Below, piece by piece: positions 11,111-22,410 of a stretch of 64,000 bases of DNA. This DNA comes from Margaritifera margaritifera (lineage: Eukaryota > Mollusca > Bivalvia > Unionida > Margaritiferidae), in contig JAQPZY010001548.1 in NCBI GenBank assembly GCA_029931535.1, positions 2,110,001 to 2,174,000 on the forward strand. The letters run 5' to 3'. Each line of letters starts with the position of its first letter. Position 1 is the stretch's first letter. The position numbers were made by a program, and so were the translations under genes. The notes beneath the pieces were generated by a model that saw only the letters and a program-made list of their open reading frames with translations, was not told the DNA's origin and did not search any database.

Positions 11111-12745
11111 TTATTATCTACTTTGTGTCATTTTTTCCTTTTCCAGTTTCTTCTCCTTCTTCCTCTTTATCTTTCTTTATTCTTCAACCATGTTCCATGA
11201 ATATGCCATTTTTCTACTGTTTATAAAAGTCTTGCACAGTTGTATGTACAGGTACATCCCTAAGCATCAGAGCAGATGTATATTTGTTTCAAGATAACTT
11301 TAAGTTCAAATTGACCAACTTGAATGATCTTAAACATTATATAAAAACTACCACATAATTTGCAAGTATGAACTTTATTGTAGAAAAATATTGCAAATGA
11401 AGTAGGACAAATAGAAGTAAGCATACATATTTTTTTTCTGATATATTGCACCCATTCACCTCTTTACAAAGGAATTGCATCTTAAATGCAGCAGAAAGCT
11501 TTGCCTTTTCCATTAGACCTACTACAGGTTTACATTAAAGAAGCAAGTTTGTTTCTTCCTTCTACATTAGTTATTGATAATTACATTTTTTTAAAGAAAA
11601 GACAGTTTTGAGTAGTACTTTTAGAGCAAAAGTCACATGAAGCATGTACAGTTTCTAAAGTCCTTATTAATTATAAATTACATCAGTCACTCATTTTCCT
11701 ACAGGCATTCTAGCATCTTGCTCTGTACCAGTCATTCCCAATTATCTACACAACATAATGCTGTAATAAAATGGTCTCAACCCACCTTCTCTCCTTCCTC
11801 TTCAAGGGGGGGACAATGTACTGGTTTTATGTCATCCATTGTCTGTCTGTCACAATGAACTGTAAGCCAAGGGCATATCAATTCAAATTAGACCTAATAG
11901 GATATATACATGCTTGAAACAGGCCTAAGAACTGATTAAGTTCTGATGACCTTGGCCCAGTTTTTAAGGTTACAAGGCAATATTCTGTTTAACATGATGG
12001 GGGGGGGGGGGCCAAGAAGGAGACAAATGTTTTTGCTTGCAAAAAAATGACAATCTAGTTTAAAGGCTGGATATCACATCATCTCAAAAATAAAAATTGT
12101 TATTTTCCAGTTTACAGACATCATCAGAAGTTTAAAAATTAAACCACTTAGTTCATAACCGTATGTTATTCAAGCACTTTAATTCAATTTTCACGCAAGC
12201 CTTATTTTGTCTTGTACTCTTGTACTTTGTTTATAACATATACTTTTATTGCTTCTTTCTTTATAATATTTTGCATCTTTTTATCATGAATGAGCATTTG
12301 TTTAAACTTTTTTTCAAATTCTTTAATTTTTAAATGTCCTAGTGTGAGGTATTGGTTAATATGTTTGTTTAAGCAATTCAAAGACTTGTAGAAACAGTGC
12401 ATCTATGCTTTACCCATGTAAATATACTTTACAAAATATTATACTTTGCATTCATCATGCTAACCTTACCAATAATCTGGCATACAGTTATCCTTCTGTG
12501 GAATCAATATGACTTCTGTGCCAGTTATAAATTTAAATACCAAGAAAAAAATTATATTTCACAAAATTACAAATTGATATCCATAGGTTCATAGTATATC
12601 ATACTGTATACATGAAGAGAAATTTATTACAGGTATAATATACTGATCAAAAATAAGTGTTTTCAAGGATTAAATGTACAAATTAGGTGTTCTGATATTT
12701 ATTTCATTTTTCAAGGCAGCAGAAAAACCCCTCATATATTTGTTT
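11111..12745. other. Non-coding stretch with G13 run
   Basis: A pyrimidine-rich patch lies at about 11128-11186 and a run of 13 G at 11999-12011. No exon or RNA gene is seen. Confidence 0.4.
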
Positions 12746-12960
12746 TGAGCCCACTTTGGCAGAAGCTCAGCATAGCTGGCACTTTAGTGTCCATGTGCAT
12801 GTCTGTTCATATGTCTGTCCACACTGTAGATTGAGGTCAATATTACATTTTTTTTAGATAAGCTCAATGTTCAAATTTTTTTCTTTCTAGCTAAATGAAA
12901 GGCAGATTCCACAAAAAGAGGGTGTCATTTTTGCAATTTCATTCAGAAATTCTTGCAATA
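12746..12960 (+). repeat. Dispersed repeat W, copy 1
   Basis: Starts GCCCACTTTGGCAGAAGCTC, then CACTTTAGTGTCCATGTGCA, GTCTGTCCAC, and CTTTCTAGCTAAATGAAAGG. The same order of phrases occurs at 30474 and 34103. Family function unknown; probably an interspersed element or the head of an old tandem unit. Confidence 0.65.
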
Positions 12961-13529
12961 TTAAATTTATTGTTGTGTTAAAAATTTGCATGGCAATTAA
13001 TACCAGTCACTGAATATTAAAATGAACAGTCATCAGATGAGTCAGGAAAACTATGCAGTTTTTTAAATACAATGCTAAGTGTATAACTCTTTGTTAATAA
13101 ATAACTTTTTTTAGTGCAAATTTGATTGTAGTTTCTTTTACATCTACATCTTATAAACTGTGCATGTACATACTTATGATTAAATGAATAATGTAGCTTC
13201 AGTATTTCCTGTCCACATTTTTTTTTTGGAATGTTTAAACTGTTGTACTTTTATGTTAGTCCTTGAAGAGCAAAATAAAACATAGTATGTGTCTTGTAAG
13301 TGTAGTGGTGAATAATGTGCAGTGGTTGACAATTCCAAATTTAACTTACCAACCCAGCAATGATGATTGAGGGAAAATTGTCTCAAAATTCAAATTTTTG
13401 TTCATAGATAAAATGTTGCTATCTCAACATTAATATTTATTTGTTCAGGCTAGTTGGGCTAAGGAATTGTCAGCCTCTGATAATATATTGTAATTATTAT
13501 CATTTTTTTTTGTCTTTTCTGTTCATAAT
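12961..13529. other. AT-rich non-coding
   Basis: No gene or repeat family recognised. Confidence 0.4.
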
Positions 13530-13750
13530 TACCATATATGCTTGCTTACAAGTCAAGTCCAACTGCAAACAACATAAAACCTGATCTGCCATCACATAAT
13601 GCACTGGCAGATCAGGGTCTCTGTTGTTTATTGCATTGATTACTCCAAGCAAACTACACAGACCCAGATCTGCTGGTGCATTATGTGATGGCAGACCTGG
13701 GTCTGTGCAGTTTGCAGTTGGACTTGACTTATAAGTGAATATATATGGTA
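13530..13750 (+). mobile_element. Cloverleaf MITE, copy 4, next to exon 13831
   Basis: Ends TACCATATATGCTTGC and GTGAATATATATGGTA. Arm A (AACCTGATCTGCC...GGCAGATCAGGG) and arm B (GACCCAGATCTGCTGG...GGCAGACCTGGGTC) are intact enough to pair. The element ends 80 bp before the acceptor of the coding exon, so it lies in the 3' end of the preceding intron. Confidence 0.85.
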
Positions 13751-13830
13751 ATATAGTATTCTTAATATTGGAAAAATTAAGCCAACATGATATAATGTAT
13801 ATAAATTTTGATGGTGATGTTATCCTATAG

Positions 13831-14050
13831 GAAGCGGAGCGTAGAGCAGCCATGGGTCTGTCAGTGGATGATGATGACGTATACCATGACCCCTTCCAAG
13901 TGCACGAGGGAAGTGATCGTGAAGAACATGAAGTGGAGGATAAGGACAAAGTGTCATGGTCGTACTCCAGGTACATGTCATCACTGGAGAGGGAGGAACT
14001 GCTTAATAACACTGACGAAACTTCATTCAGTTCTCTATTGACAGATTCAG
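13831..14050 (+). CDS. Internal exon: acidic segment of an unidentified protein (tail exon 1 of 4)
   Basis: The acceptor TTATCCTATAG precedes 220 nt and the donor is GTAAGATAAC. The exon is clearly richer in G+C than its flanks. Entered in phase 0 it is open for 73 codons, from EAERRAAMGLSVDDDDVYHD through REEHEVEDKDKVSWSYSRYM to ETSFSSLLTDS, and leaves one base (G) for the next exon. Of the other two frames, one stops at codon 4 and the other stops before the donor. The segment is acidic, with a short Trp/Tyr patch (VSWSYSRYMSSLEREELL) that looks like a helix. No domain is recognised. An ATG at 13852 lies in frame, but an open frame extends to the acceptor, so this is read as an internal exon. 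The 3' border of this exon is duplicated in the following intron. Confidence 0.8.
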
Positions 14051-14059
14051 GTAAGATAA

Positions 14060-14640
14060 CATGATACTCCTAGGTTTCCTGTTGACAGATACAGGTTGGA
14101 TGATTAAACTTTTCATGTTTTCTGTTGATAAAGAGTAGTGAGATATTGACATAATGTGTAGTATCAAAATTGTTCCTATAGACAGATATAGAGGAGATAT
14201 GAATGAGATATCCTTTCAGTCCTCTGTTTTCAAATACAGGTAAGATAATATGACATTTTTAGGTTTCCTTATGACAGACACTGGTGAGAAATTGACATTT
14301 AAGTTTTCTGTCATGATGAACTGAGGTGAAATTTTGACAAGATATTCATCTTAAAAGTTTCCTGTTTCTAAGCTTACACAGACTAGAATTGGACAAGATG
14401 TAGCCTAGATATTTTTCACCAAGTTTTTTGTTGACAGAAATTATTAGATATTGACAGGAGAGCTCTTTTCTGGCTTTTGTATGGTCAAATTGTAGGCATT
14501 AAAAATATCCATTGTCAATATTTCTGTTGACAAACACAGGATAGTCATTGACAAAAATTTAAAAGTTATAGAATGTTATTGACATGCACAAATTTTAAGA
14601 CATTGACTAGATATTTCATTGTCAAATTTTCTACGGACAG
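14060..14640. repeat. Degenerate intronic array derived from the exon border
   Basis: Phrases GGTTTCCTGTTGACAGAT, TTTTCTGTTGACA and GATATTGACA recur at about 60-90 bp. The segment at 14212-14284 matches 14023-14096 closely, including CAGGTAAGATAA and TAGGTTTCC, so it copies the last bases of the coding exon plus its donor. This yields a second donor-like site at 14240. Confidence 0.6.
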
Positions 14641-14906
14641 GCATTATTGGCATTGACAAGTTATCAGGGTTATGCAAAGAGATGCAGAAGTCTTCCAATA
14701 ATCAATAGCAGTCAGACTTTTTCAAACAATTGTTTAATTTCTATGCCATTCAGAGTTTATATTTTCTTTATTCTAGGTTTGCAACTGGATTTTCTTTTAA
14801 TCTGTTCTTACTCTACTCATCAGTTTAATGTGGATTTCATGAATACCGGTATGTGTTGTTCAGATTTGTCTTGCTTAAAACTGAGGTTGCTTGGAATCCA
14901 TAATTG

Positions 14907-14962
14907 GCAGCCAACTTGGGAGGGAGGGGCTAGGAGTGTACAGTTGGCAGCCAACTGTTGGG
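14907..14962. repeat. Short direct duplication
   Basis: GGCAGCCAACT followed by a G-rich stretch occurs at 14907 and again at about 14946, giving two imperfect copies about 39 bp apart. Confidence 0.5.
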
Positions 14963-15272
14963 GGGATGGAGTATCTTTACAGTAGTGACTTTTTGTTCAG
15001 TTTAGTTTTTCTACGATGCAAGCTAGTTCTATTTAGTTTTCATGATAGCCCCGCCCTTAAATAACCCAGCCCAAACCTGTAGTAAATTATTTTCAGTACA
15101 TGTATAATGAAAGTAGATGCATTCAACTGAATAGCCTGCATTTTCATCCGAGTTGAAGCATCTGTTAAGCCATTTGAAAGTTGAATTCCAGTGGAATCTT
15201 GGTTGTCTAATATTTGTATAATAAATGAAACTACTGCAGGCTTGGATTCAGTAGATATGCTGTAATGTGTTA

Positions 15273-15389
15273 GAGCAATTTGACCAGATTTAAACAGATT
15301 GAACAATTTGACCAGATTTAAACAGATTGAGCAATTTGACCAGATTTAAACAGATTGAGCAATTTGACCAGATTTAAACAGACTGAGCA
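15273..15389. repeat. 28-bp minisatellite just upstream of an exon
   Basis: Unit GAGCAATTTGACCAGATTTA plus AACAGATT repeats about four times with period 28. It ends about 43 bp before the acceptor at 15431-15432, so it may sit in or near the branch-point region of the intron. Confidence 0.9.
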
Positions 15390-15432
15390 GTACACTGATC
15401 TGGTAACTACCGGTAATTGTCTCTTCTGACAG

Positions 15433-15544
15433 CTTCTGTGAAAGAAAGCATAGCCTCTGAAGGAGACAAGGAGTCAGCAGGCAGCAATCAGTCAGGGCAG
15501 GACAAGAAAGTCATTAAGACTGACGAGACACGCACAGGCAAACG
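15433..15544 (+). CDS. Internal exon: Ser/Lys-rich segment (tail exon 2 of 4)
   Basis: Acceptor CTTCTGACAG, 112 nt, donor GTAAGTAGAA. The G left from the previous exon joins CT to make Ala, then the frame reads SVKESIASEGDKESAGSNQS and on to DETRTGK, leaving two bases (CG). All bases are consumed in frame without a stop. The composition is rich in Ser, Glu, Lys, Gly and Asp with no hydrophobic core, typical of a disordered region. SVKES and KTDETR could be phosphorylation-rich linkers, but this is only composition. No domain family is recognised. Confidence 0.82.
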
Positions 15545-17100
15545 GTAAGTAGAATGACTTTACATTAGTGATCTGGAAGGATGTAAATTAAATAATGGCA
15601 AAAACATTCTCTCTGCTGGTGAATGGCTGATCAATCACAACTTTATTATAAATATATACAGATTGCAGAAATTAGGTGGTATTGTGCCAGTTGTGTATAG
15701 GACACACATGCCTGACTCATGCATATCTCTAGAAGGGTGAATCTTAACCAAAGTGCATACCCTGCCAGTTTCCGCTGCATATCCATCCTATTAGCAATAA
15801 AAAATGGCAGTGGGTGGGGGTGCTCAAAACTATGGATGTCATTGGTGTATTCAGTTATCAACTTGTTGCATATTAAACAAGAGTTACTTTAAAAAGTTAT
15901 TACATATTTAATATTTTGTTTTTGGCAGAGAAACCTTTAATTGGTATATACATATAAATGTATGTGAAAATCGGCAACTTAAGTGTAAATAGTTAGAGTA
16001 CGTGTACTCACCAGTCACCAGCCGACCAGGTTGTATCCATAATAGTAATTCCATCAAAAATGGCTTTATTGTTGATGGTTCAATAATAATTAGATTAACG
16101 ATTATCAGCTTGTTAAGGAGCTAATGTCTTTTCAAAAATAAGCAAGAAGAAATGTTTTTTCTTCAAGAACACAGCACATCTCGCCAAATTATTTAATCAA
16201 AATCTTCTTTATTTTGGCACTAAGGCTTTGTAGTACTTCAAAAAATATGTAAAATTATTGCAAAAGCCATGGCATGATCATGCTATATCTGAATTCGTGC
16301 TATAATGAAGTATGTTATAGTGGGGTTTGACTGTATGAGGAAAACATGAATCTAGAGAGCTACCAAGTATGTGGAAAACATGAGTATTGAGAACTGCCAC
16401 ATATAAGGAAAACATGAGTCTAGAGCACTACTGAATGTGAAGAAAACATTTGTACTCTTAGAAAATTGCCAAGTATGAGGAAAACCTGAGTATATAGAAT
16501 TGCTGAGTGTGAAGAAAACACAAGTACTCTTAGAGAACTGCTGAATGTGATGAAAACATTTGTACTCTTAGAGAACTGCCATTTATGAGGAAAATGTGAG
16601 TCTAGAGAACTTCTATGTGAAGAAAACATGAGTACTCATAGAGAACTACTGAGTGTGTAGAAAACATGAGTACTCATATGACTGCAGAGTGTGAAGAAAA
16701 CATGAGTACTTATAGAGAACTACTGAGTGTGTAGAAAACATGAGTACTATAGGAAACTGCTGAGTATGAGGAAAACATGAGTACTCAAGAGAACTGTTGG
16801 GTAGAGTTGGATGATCATTTTACTATTGTACATGCTATTTGTTTATGGATGATTAACCCACAAAGCACTCAGTCACTGGGCTATTTTGGGTCCCAAGGCT
16901 ACCTGGAAATAACAAAACCAATTCAGGACAAAGCATTGTAGAAAAACCATTGAAGGTTTTAGTTTACTACTGTTCACTCATTTGTGGTTGTTGTTACAGT
17001 AGACATTTTTTACCAGTACATAATATGAAAAATGCAGCTTTACAGATTTTCAAGTATATATAGATTGTTATTTTAGTGGAGGAATTAATTCTTTTTGCAG
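15545..17100 (+). other. Intron 2 of the gene tail
   Basis: From GTAAGTAGAA to TTCTTTTTGCAG. It holds a truncated CACTATAATG-type repeat end near 16290-16336 (GTGCTATAATGAAG...AGTGGGGTTTGACTGTA) and a long minisatellite (16330-16800). Confidence 0.75.
16330..16800. repeat. Degenerate 35-42 bp minisatellite
   Basis: Unit of the type GAAGAAAACATGAGTACTC plus TAGAGAACTACTGAGTGT, about 12 copies, with variants GAGGAAAACATGAGTCTAGA early on. Irregular period from small indels. Confidence 0.85.
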
Positions 17101-17150
17101 GAGATTATCCAAGGCAAGTACTGGGAAGAAGACTGATGATGGAGATCAAG
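17101..17150 (+). CDS. Internal 50-nt exon (tail exon 3 of 4)
   Basis: Strong acceptor TTCTTTTTGCAG and donor GTAATTATCT around 50 nt. CG from the previous exon plus G makes Arg, then RLSKASTGKKTDDGDQ, leaving G. The phases agree on both sides, the best argument that such a short segment is a real exon. It is basic then acidic; RRLSKAS resembles a basophilic kinase site (RRxS), an inference from sequence only. Confidence 0.8.
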
Positions 17151-17568
17151 GTAATTATCTGTAATATCACCATTTTTACTGAGTAATGTGGTGTCCCAGC
17201 TCTCCATAGAATTGCATAATTTCATCTAGCCCACCTAAAAATTTTGTAACAAAATACCACTTAGCAGACTTCATTGTTTTCTTTCTGTATAAGTTATTTA
17301 TATTCAAGCATGGCCTCCACTTCTATATTGGTAATTGATTTTGAACATAATTTGAAGAAAGACATGCAGAGTCTTCATTTATGATTGTGCACCTTCATTT
17401 TAGAAGTACATGTATTCATTGTAATGCATTCACTAATTATTGGTTTGCATATCTCTTCACGCGAATAGTTTTGTTTTAATCACTCTGTACCTGATTCAAA
17501 TTTTTTTAAAGTATATTTGCATTGTTTCCACATTAATTTGGACACAATGACCTACATGTTAGCTGGTT

Positions 17569-18125
17569 GGCTGAACACTTTGTCTTGACTATATAGCTGG
17601 TTGGATGAACACTTTGTCTTGACTATATAGCTGGTTGGCTGAACACTTTGTCTTGACTATATAGCATACCTGTGAATCTACCGGCAGTAGTCCAAAAATA
17701 CAGTTTTAAAGACTGTCTACTGCACATACCATTTAGTAGTCGAAATCTACCGGTTTTGAAAATTTCAAGGAAATTTTTTTTTTGTTAAAACACTTGGATG
17801 AACACTTTGTCTTGGCTATATAACTGACACTTGGATGAACACTTTGTCTTGACTATATAACTGACACTTGGATGAACACTTTGTCTTGACTATATAGCTG
17901 ACACTTGGATGAACACTTTGTCTTGACTATATAGCTGACACGTGGATGAACACTTTGTCTTGACTATACAGCTGATACTTGGATGAACACTTTGTCTTGA
18001 CTATACAGCTGACACTTGGATGAACACTTTGTCTTGACTATATAGCTGGTTGGATGAACACTTTGTCTTGACTATATAGCTGGTTGGATGAACACTTTGT
18101 CTTGACTATATAACTGACACTTAAA
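17569..18125. repeat. 33-37 bp minisatellite in two blocks
   Basis: Unit GGATGAACACTTTGTCTTGA plus CTATATAGCTG. Block 1 (17569-17664) has 3 copies with the GGTTGGCT form. Block 2 (17790-18125) has about 9 copies, mostly with the longer ACACTT spacer form and ending with two GGTTGGA forms. The blocks are split by about 125 bp of unrelated sequence. Confidence 0.9.
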
Positions 18126-18439
18126 CTGATTTAGCCTCTCAATTGTTATGGAGTTTTTGACCATCTTGCGCTAAAGTTTTAAAAAAATTTACACCTTAAG
18201 TAGATTAACTCTGTGGGTGTTTGTTTACTAATACTTGCAGTTTTGTCCTTCTTTTTATACAGTGAATGCTTTAAACTGTCTAAAGCTTCAGTTTACTTTA
18301 AATTTGAGGACATTTGAAAAAAAAGGATATAACTTTTTTACACCCATGTATTTTGTATTTAATGGGATTCAATCTTTAGAGTAATGCTAAGGTCAGCATG
18401 CATCATTACACCATATTTAAACTCAAAGTGTCTATTGTA

Positions 18440-18960
18440 CTGGTTGTAGCACTGTCTAAATTCAGTTCTGGGCTCCTGTGTCCATCACTGGCCTCTGTGC
18501 CTACCGGTATCTCTAGTCTCTGTGTTACATTCTGGCCCTCTCTGTCTATTTCTGACCCCCTAATGTCCAGTTTTTACTACATGGGTTTATTTCCAGCCCC
18601 CTGTGTCCACTTATGTTCCCTGTCTTTATTTTCATCCATGTTATATTGTTATCCTCTGTATGCATTTATGTCCTTGTTATTCATTTTCTGGCCTTGTGTG
18701 TATTTCTGTTCCCTGCGCACATTTCTGCATTCTGTATCTGTTTTTGTTCCCCTATGCCCCCCCTCCCCCAGCCCATGTCTTACATTTGAAGTCATGTCTA
18801 TTTTTCATGTCTATTCCTGTCTCAATATATTTCTCTTTCTATTTATACCTTGTTTGCTTTTTTTTTTTTGTTCTTTACTGTTTATTGTGTTCATTTCTTT
18901 GACATGGTGCAATTTTTGTGTCCTGTGTTTGTTTCTATCAATATTTTGTTTAGGTGATAT
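18440..18960. repeat. Pyrimidine-rich degenerate array
   Basis: Phrases like CCCTGTGTCCA..TTTCTG recur at roughly 30 bp. The strand bias produces a 200-codon open frame at 18398-19000 whose translation is a Phe/Cys/Ser/Leu/Pro-rich low-complexity string, so no CDS is called. Confidence 0.6.
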
Positions 18961-19185
18961 CCTTCATTACAGATTGGTGTCCACATCTCCAAATAAATGA
19001 TACCTCTAAGTAATCAAAGTAATTAGGGTCAAGAAGCCATTTAGGATAGATGAGAGGTATCAAGTTAAACCTTGAACCTTGCTCCTCTTGCTGTCATGGT
19101 TTTGTTTCTTAGCTTCGTAAAATTAGTGGTATCACTAGGTTACAATATCCTGTGCAGAGTAAACCATTCATCTGACGTACATGCA

Positions 19186-20438
19186 ATATAAATAGTCTAA
19201 CCTATTAACAGCGGACACCCATGGGAAATGGCAAAACTGGCCATTGTACACAGGTGACCTCTGTACACAGGTTCATCTTTTAAAATTTGTTTTTGAACAA
19301 ATACCATGCACTGAATATCATTATTGTTATTAATATTATTATTATTATTATTACATTATCAATATTGTTTAATGTGCACTATTCAACAAAATCGTAAAAT
19401 ATGCATATATGTTGTTATCTTCCAAATGTATGTTCCACACAAGATTACTGTATATCTTCCAAATGTATGTTCCACACAAGATTACTGTATCCTGTTCACT
19501 TTAATCCATCCTATAAATTAGTTCATCACTGACTCAAAATATTCACCGATCTTAGTTTCTTTTGACAAAACAATAATTTCACTACTGATTGGCAGCTTAC
19601 TTATGACTGTAAAACAGAGGACTGACTCTTTTATCAGCCAGCTTGTACAAGTTATACTTGAAAACAGCAGTTCACGCTTTAAAAACAATATCTGGATAAG
19701 CCAATTACCCAACTCACAGAGATCAAAAGACAGTTGGCTTATGTGAGAAGCCTGTGATGAATAGGAAATCCAAAGAAACCGTATATGGCTATTCTTTGTG
19801 ACTCATGAACCAAAACTTCACCTGACTTTACAGACAAGTTTTAAATATTGAATGACCCCTGACTCTAATGAAAAGGGATGTAACTCATATCTCTTCTCAA
19901 AAATGAACTTCAGAGGTAGCTTTAATTCACAGACAAATAGATGAAGATAATGAACTATGCCTATCACACTGGCACATTTCTGCTGCAAGAGCACAACTAC
20001 TTTTCCCAGCATCCAGCAAATGAATTGCTTCGACCCTCAACCCTAATGATAAAAACTGCCTCACTTTTGAATTTGACATATTGACACCTTTGAGTTACAC
20101 TGTCAACGTGACTGGAGTTACGAGTACAAGTGAGACAAGAAATGATTGCACATTGATTCACATGATATTCCTTTATCTAAACAATGCCTTCCTCATGAAG
20201 CAAAATTTCAGTTTGCATAGACTGAGTGGTCACTCTAGATAAGCTACACCACTTAAAGCAGGGAGAAACCATTGTTTGGTTAGGAAACACCTGGCTGCTC
20301 ACCACACAAGGCAGGTGACAATTACATACAGGACATTTATATAGGAAATTGGGGGTGGGTGGGTTAGAATGGCTGTTGTGAACAGGTGACCTGTTAGCTG
20401 AGTAAAAGTGACGATTAGGACAGGTTTGACTGTACCAT
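19186..20438. mobile_element. Possible pogo-type element, about 1.25 kb
   Basis: The right end reads, in reverse complement, TACAGTCAAACCTGTCCTAA, and the left end AATAGTCTAACCTATTAACA is a diverged match; both lead into GTGACCTG..ACAGG-type sequence (ACAGGTGACCTCTGTACACA on the left, GAACAGGTGACCTGTTAGC on the right). Ends of the ACAGTCAAACCT type are common in Tc1/mariner-pogo elements. Interior has no transposase frame. Contains a 38-bp duplication at 19417-19492. Confidence 0.4.
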
Positions 20439-20647
20439 GCAATAATGTTCTTAAATAGGCTTACAACACTCACTCTATCTCTCTCATTCTCTCTCTTCAA
20501 AAATTTTTTCATTAATGCACTAAAATATAACTGCTAGATAATTCATATGACTCGATTTTGACCTCCAAAAGAAGAACATATTTTTTTTTTAAATATAAAA
20601 TATAATGCAGTTGTTTTATCCACAAAAATAGCTTCAACACCTGTAAG

Positions 20648-20672
20648 TATATATATATATATATATATATAT
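20648..20672. repeat. (TA)n microsatellite
   Basis: About 12 TA units. Confidence 0.9.
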
Positions 20673-20873
20673 ACAAGCTTATGAATACATTTAAAATGTA
20701 CTTCATTTTTTTGTTAACAAGGCTTAAATAAGTATAATGCTTTCCAAGTTAGTGATGATGTATAAGTACTGAATCTTCACTTAATAGAGTTTCATGCTTG
20801 AGTATATAGCTTGGTTTCCATTGTGTGGATCAGGCTCTTTTGAAAAACAGACTTGACATTCAGAGTTTAAATT

Positions 20874-21376
20874 GCCACATGTACCAGTATACTAAAAAGA
20901 CATTGATATAGCATATGCTTAATTCCATTGCCACATGTATACTAAAAAGACATTGATATAGCATATGCTTAATTCCATTGCCACATGTATACTAAAAAGA
21001 CATTGATATAACATATGCTTAATTCCATTGCCACATGTATACTAAAAAGACATTGATATAACATATGCTTAATTCCATTGCCACATGTATACTAAAAAGA
21101 CATTGATATAGCATATGCTTAATTCCATTGCCACATGTATACTAAAAAGACATTGATATAGCATATGCTTAATTCCATTGCCACATGTATACTAAAAAGA
21201 CATTGATATAACATATGCTTAATTCCATTGCCACATGTATACTAAAAAGACATTGATATAACATATGCTTAATTCCATTGCCACATGTATACTAAAAAGA
21301 CATTGATATAGCATATGCTTAATTCCATTGCCACATGTATACTAAAAAGACATTGATATAACATATGCTTAATTCC
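20874..21376. repeat. 50-bp minisatellite, 10 copies, higher-order pattern
   Basis: Unit GCCACATGTATACTAAAAAG..ATATAGCATATGCTTAATTC, exact 50-bp period from 20930. Copies are nearly identical and differ at one site (G or A before CATATGC). In order the variants are G G A A G G A A G A, pointing to duplication of a four-unit, 200-bp block. The first copy has a small insertion (CCAG). Confidence 0.95.
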
Positions 21377-22113
21377 AAACTTTCTTTTTGATTGTTACGT
21401 GGGTTTAAGTAGGTATTGAATCTCTGCCTCTTATTTGGGGAATTGAAAAAGATGAATTAGAATAAAATTTTCAATGTGTATGGTGTTTAAATTTAGGAAT
21501 TCTTTGTGTATTTGAAATAATTTCTCTTGAAAAAGTGTCAACCACCTGTTTCAGAATACATCTAGAACAAAATCTTTCTGTTACACTCCCTAAAATTTGA
21601 AGTACTTAATGTCACAAACTTTTCTTAAGTGGATTGTATGCTTGGGAGAGTCTGATAGAAATACAGTGAACCATTACTTATCTGCATGGTCATTAATATT
21701 TTCTGTTTTTACATTTGTCAGTTGATATAGCCACTGAACTTAATTTCAGTCAATATCTTTGATAGATAACTATAATGGAAGCTACCTTGTACTCAAGTAA
21801 TCAAAGCACAATATATTCTCCATGTTCAGTAAGACTTTATTTGATATTTTGCACCACTGCATTTAAATAATAACCACTAAGATTTCAGGCTCATAGAGAA
21901 GTGCCTATATCTAGTGTTTCCTTTGTTTGTTTGCTGTTTTGGTTATTTAACAAAATCTCCCTAAATCCTAACAAAATCCAAACAGATATAGTTACCAAAG
22001 ATGCATGAATGTCAGTGCCTTTATATTAGGGATACTACTTTCAAATGAGTAATACCCCTAACTGGAGCCATTTAACATAGAGTGCTTTTCCTTAAATTTC
22101 AGCACACATGCTC

Positions 22114-22410
22114 CTATTGCCATATTATACTTGCATCTAAGTTGGATCCAACTGCAAACTGTTACCCATAATTATGTACCAAATATACTCACTTATAAGT
22201 TGGGTCCAACTGCAAAACAGCATAGACCCTGTTCTGCCATTGCATAATGCACTGGCATATCTGGGTCTGTACAGTTTGCTAGGAGTATTCAGTTGAATAA
22301 ACAGCATAGACCCTGACCTGCTTGTGCAGTGGTAGATCAGGGTATATTCTGTCTGCAGTTAGAACCAACTTATAAGGGAGTATATATGGTACATAATTAT
22401 GGGTAACTGT
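22114..22410. mobile_element. Cloverleaf MITE, copy 5, inside an extended inverted repeat
   Basis: The element (about 22181-22393) has ends ACCAAATATACTCACTTATA and GGGAGTATATATGGTAC. It is flanked by GTTACCCATAATTATGTAC on the left and GTACATAATTATGGGTAAC on the right, exact complements, extending the hairpin by 19 bp per side. Left of that is another outer-end fragment (ACTTGCATCTAAGTTGGATC). Arm identity is blurred: the first arm mixes GACCCTG and CTGGGTC halves. Confidence 0.75.

Larger units (their letters stand above)
14051..15432 (+). other. Intron 1 of the gene tail
   Basis: Bounded by GTAAGATAAC and CTCTTCTGACAG. The first 590 bp are a degenerate array related to the upstream exon border (separate entry), 14640-15270 has no recognised feature, and a 28-bp array ends just before the acceptor. 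Confidence 0.75.

Noticed and set aside
13500..14012. 170-codon minus-strand frame
   Set aside because: It crosses the antisense of a coding exon and a MITE; Ser-rich composition is the antisense shadow of the exon.
14647..14985. 112-codon plus-strand frame in intron 1
   Set aside because: No domain, no frame continuity with flanking exons, and the gene joins in frame without it.
18398..19000. 200-codon plus-strand open frame
   Set aside because: Falls in a pyrimidine-rich degenerate array; the translation is Cys/Phe/Ser/Pro low complexity with no domain, and a second frame is also open there.
20874..21376. CRISPR-like regular array
   Set aside because: Contiguous 50-bp repeats without unique spacers in a eukaryotic intron.
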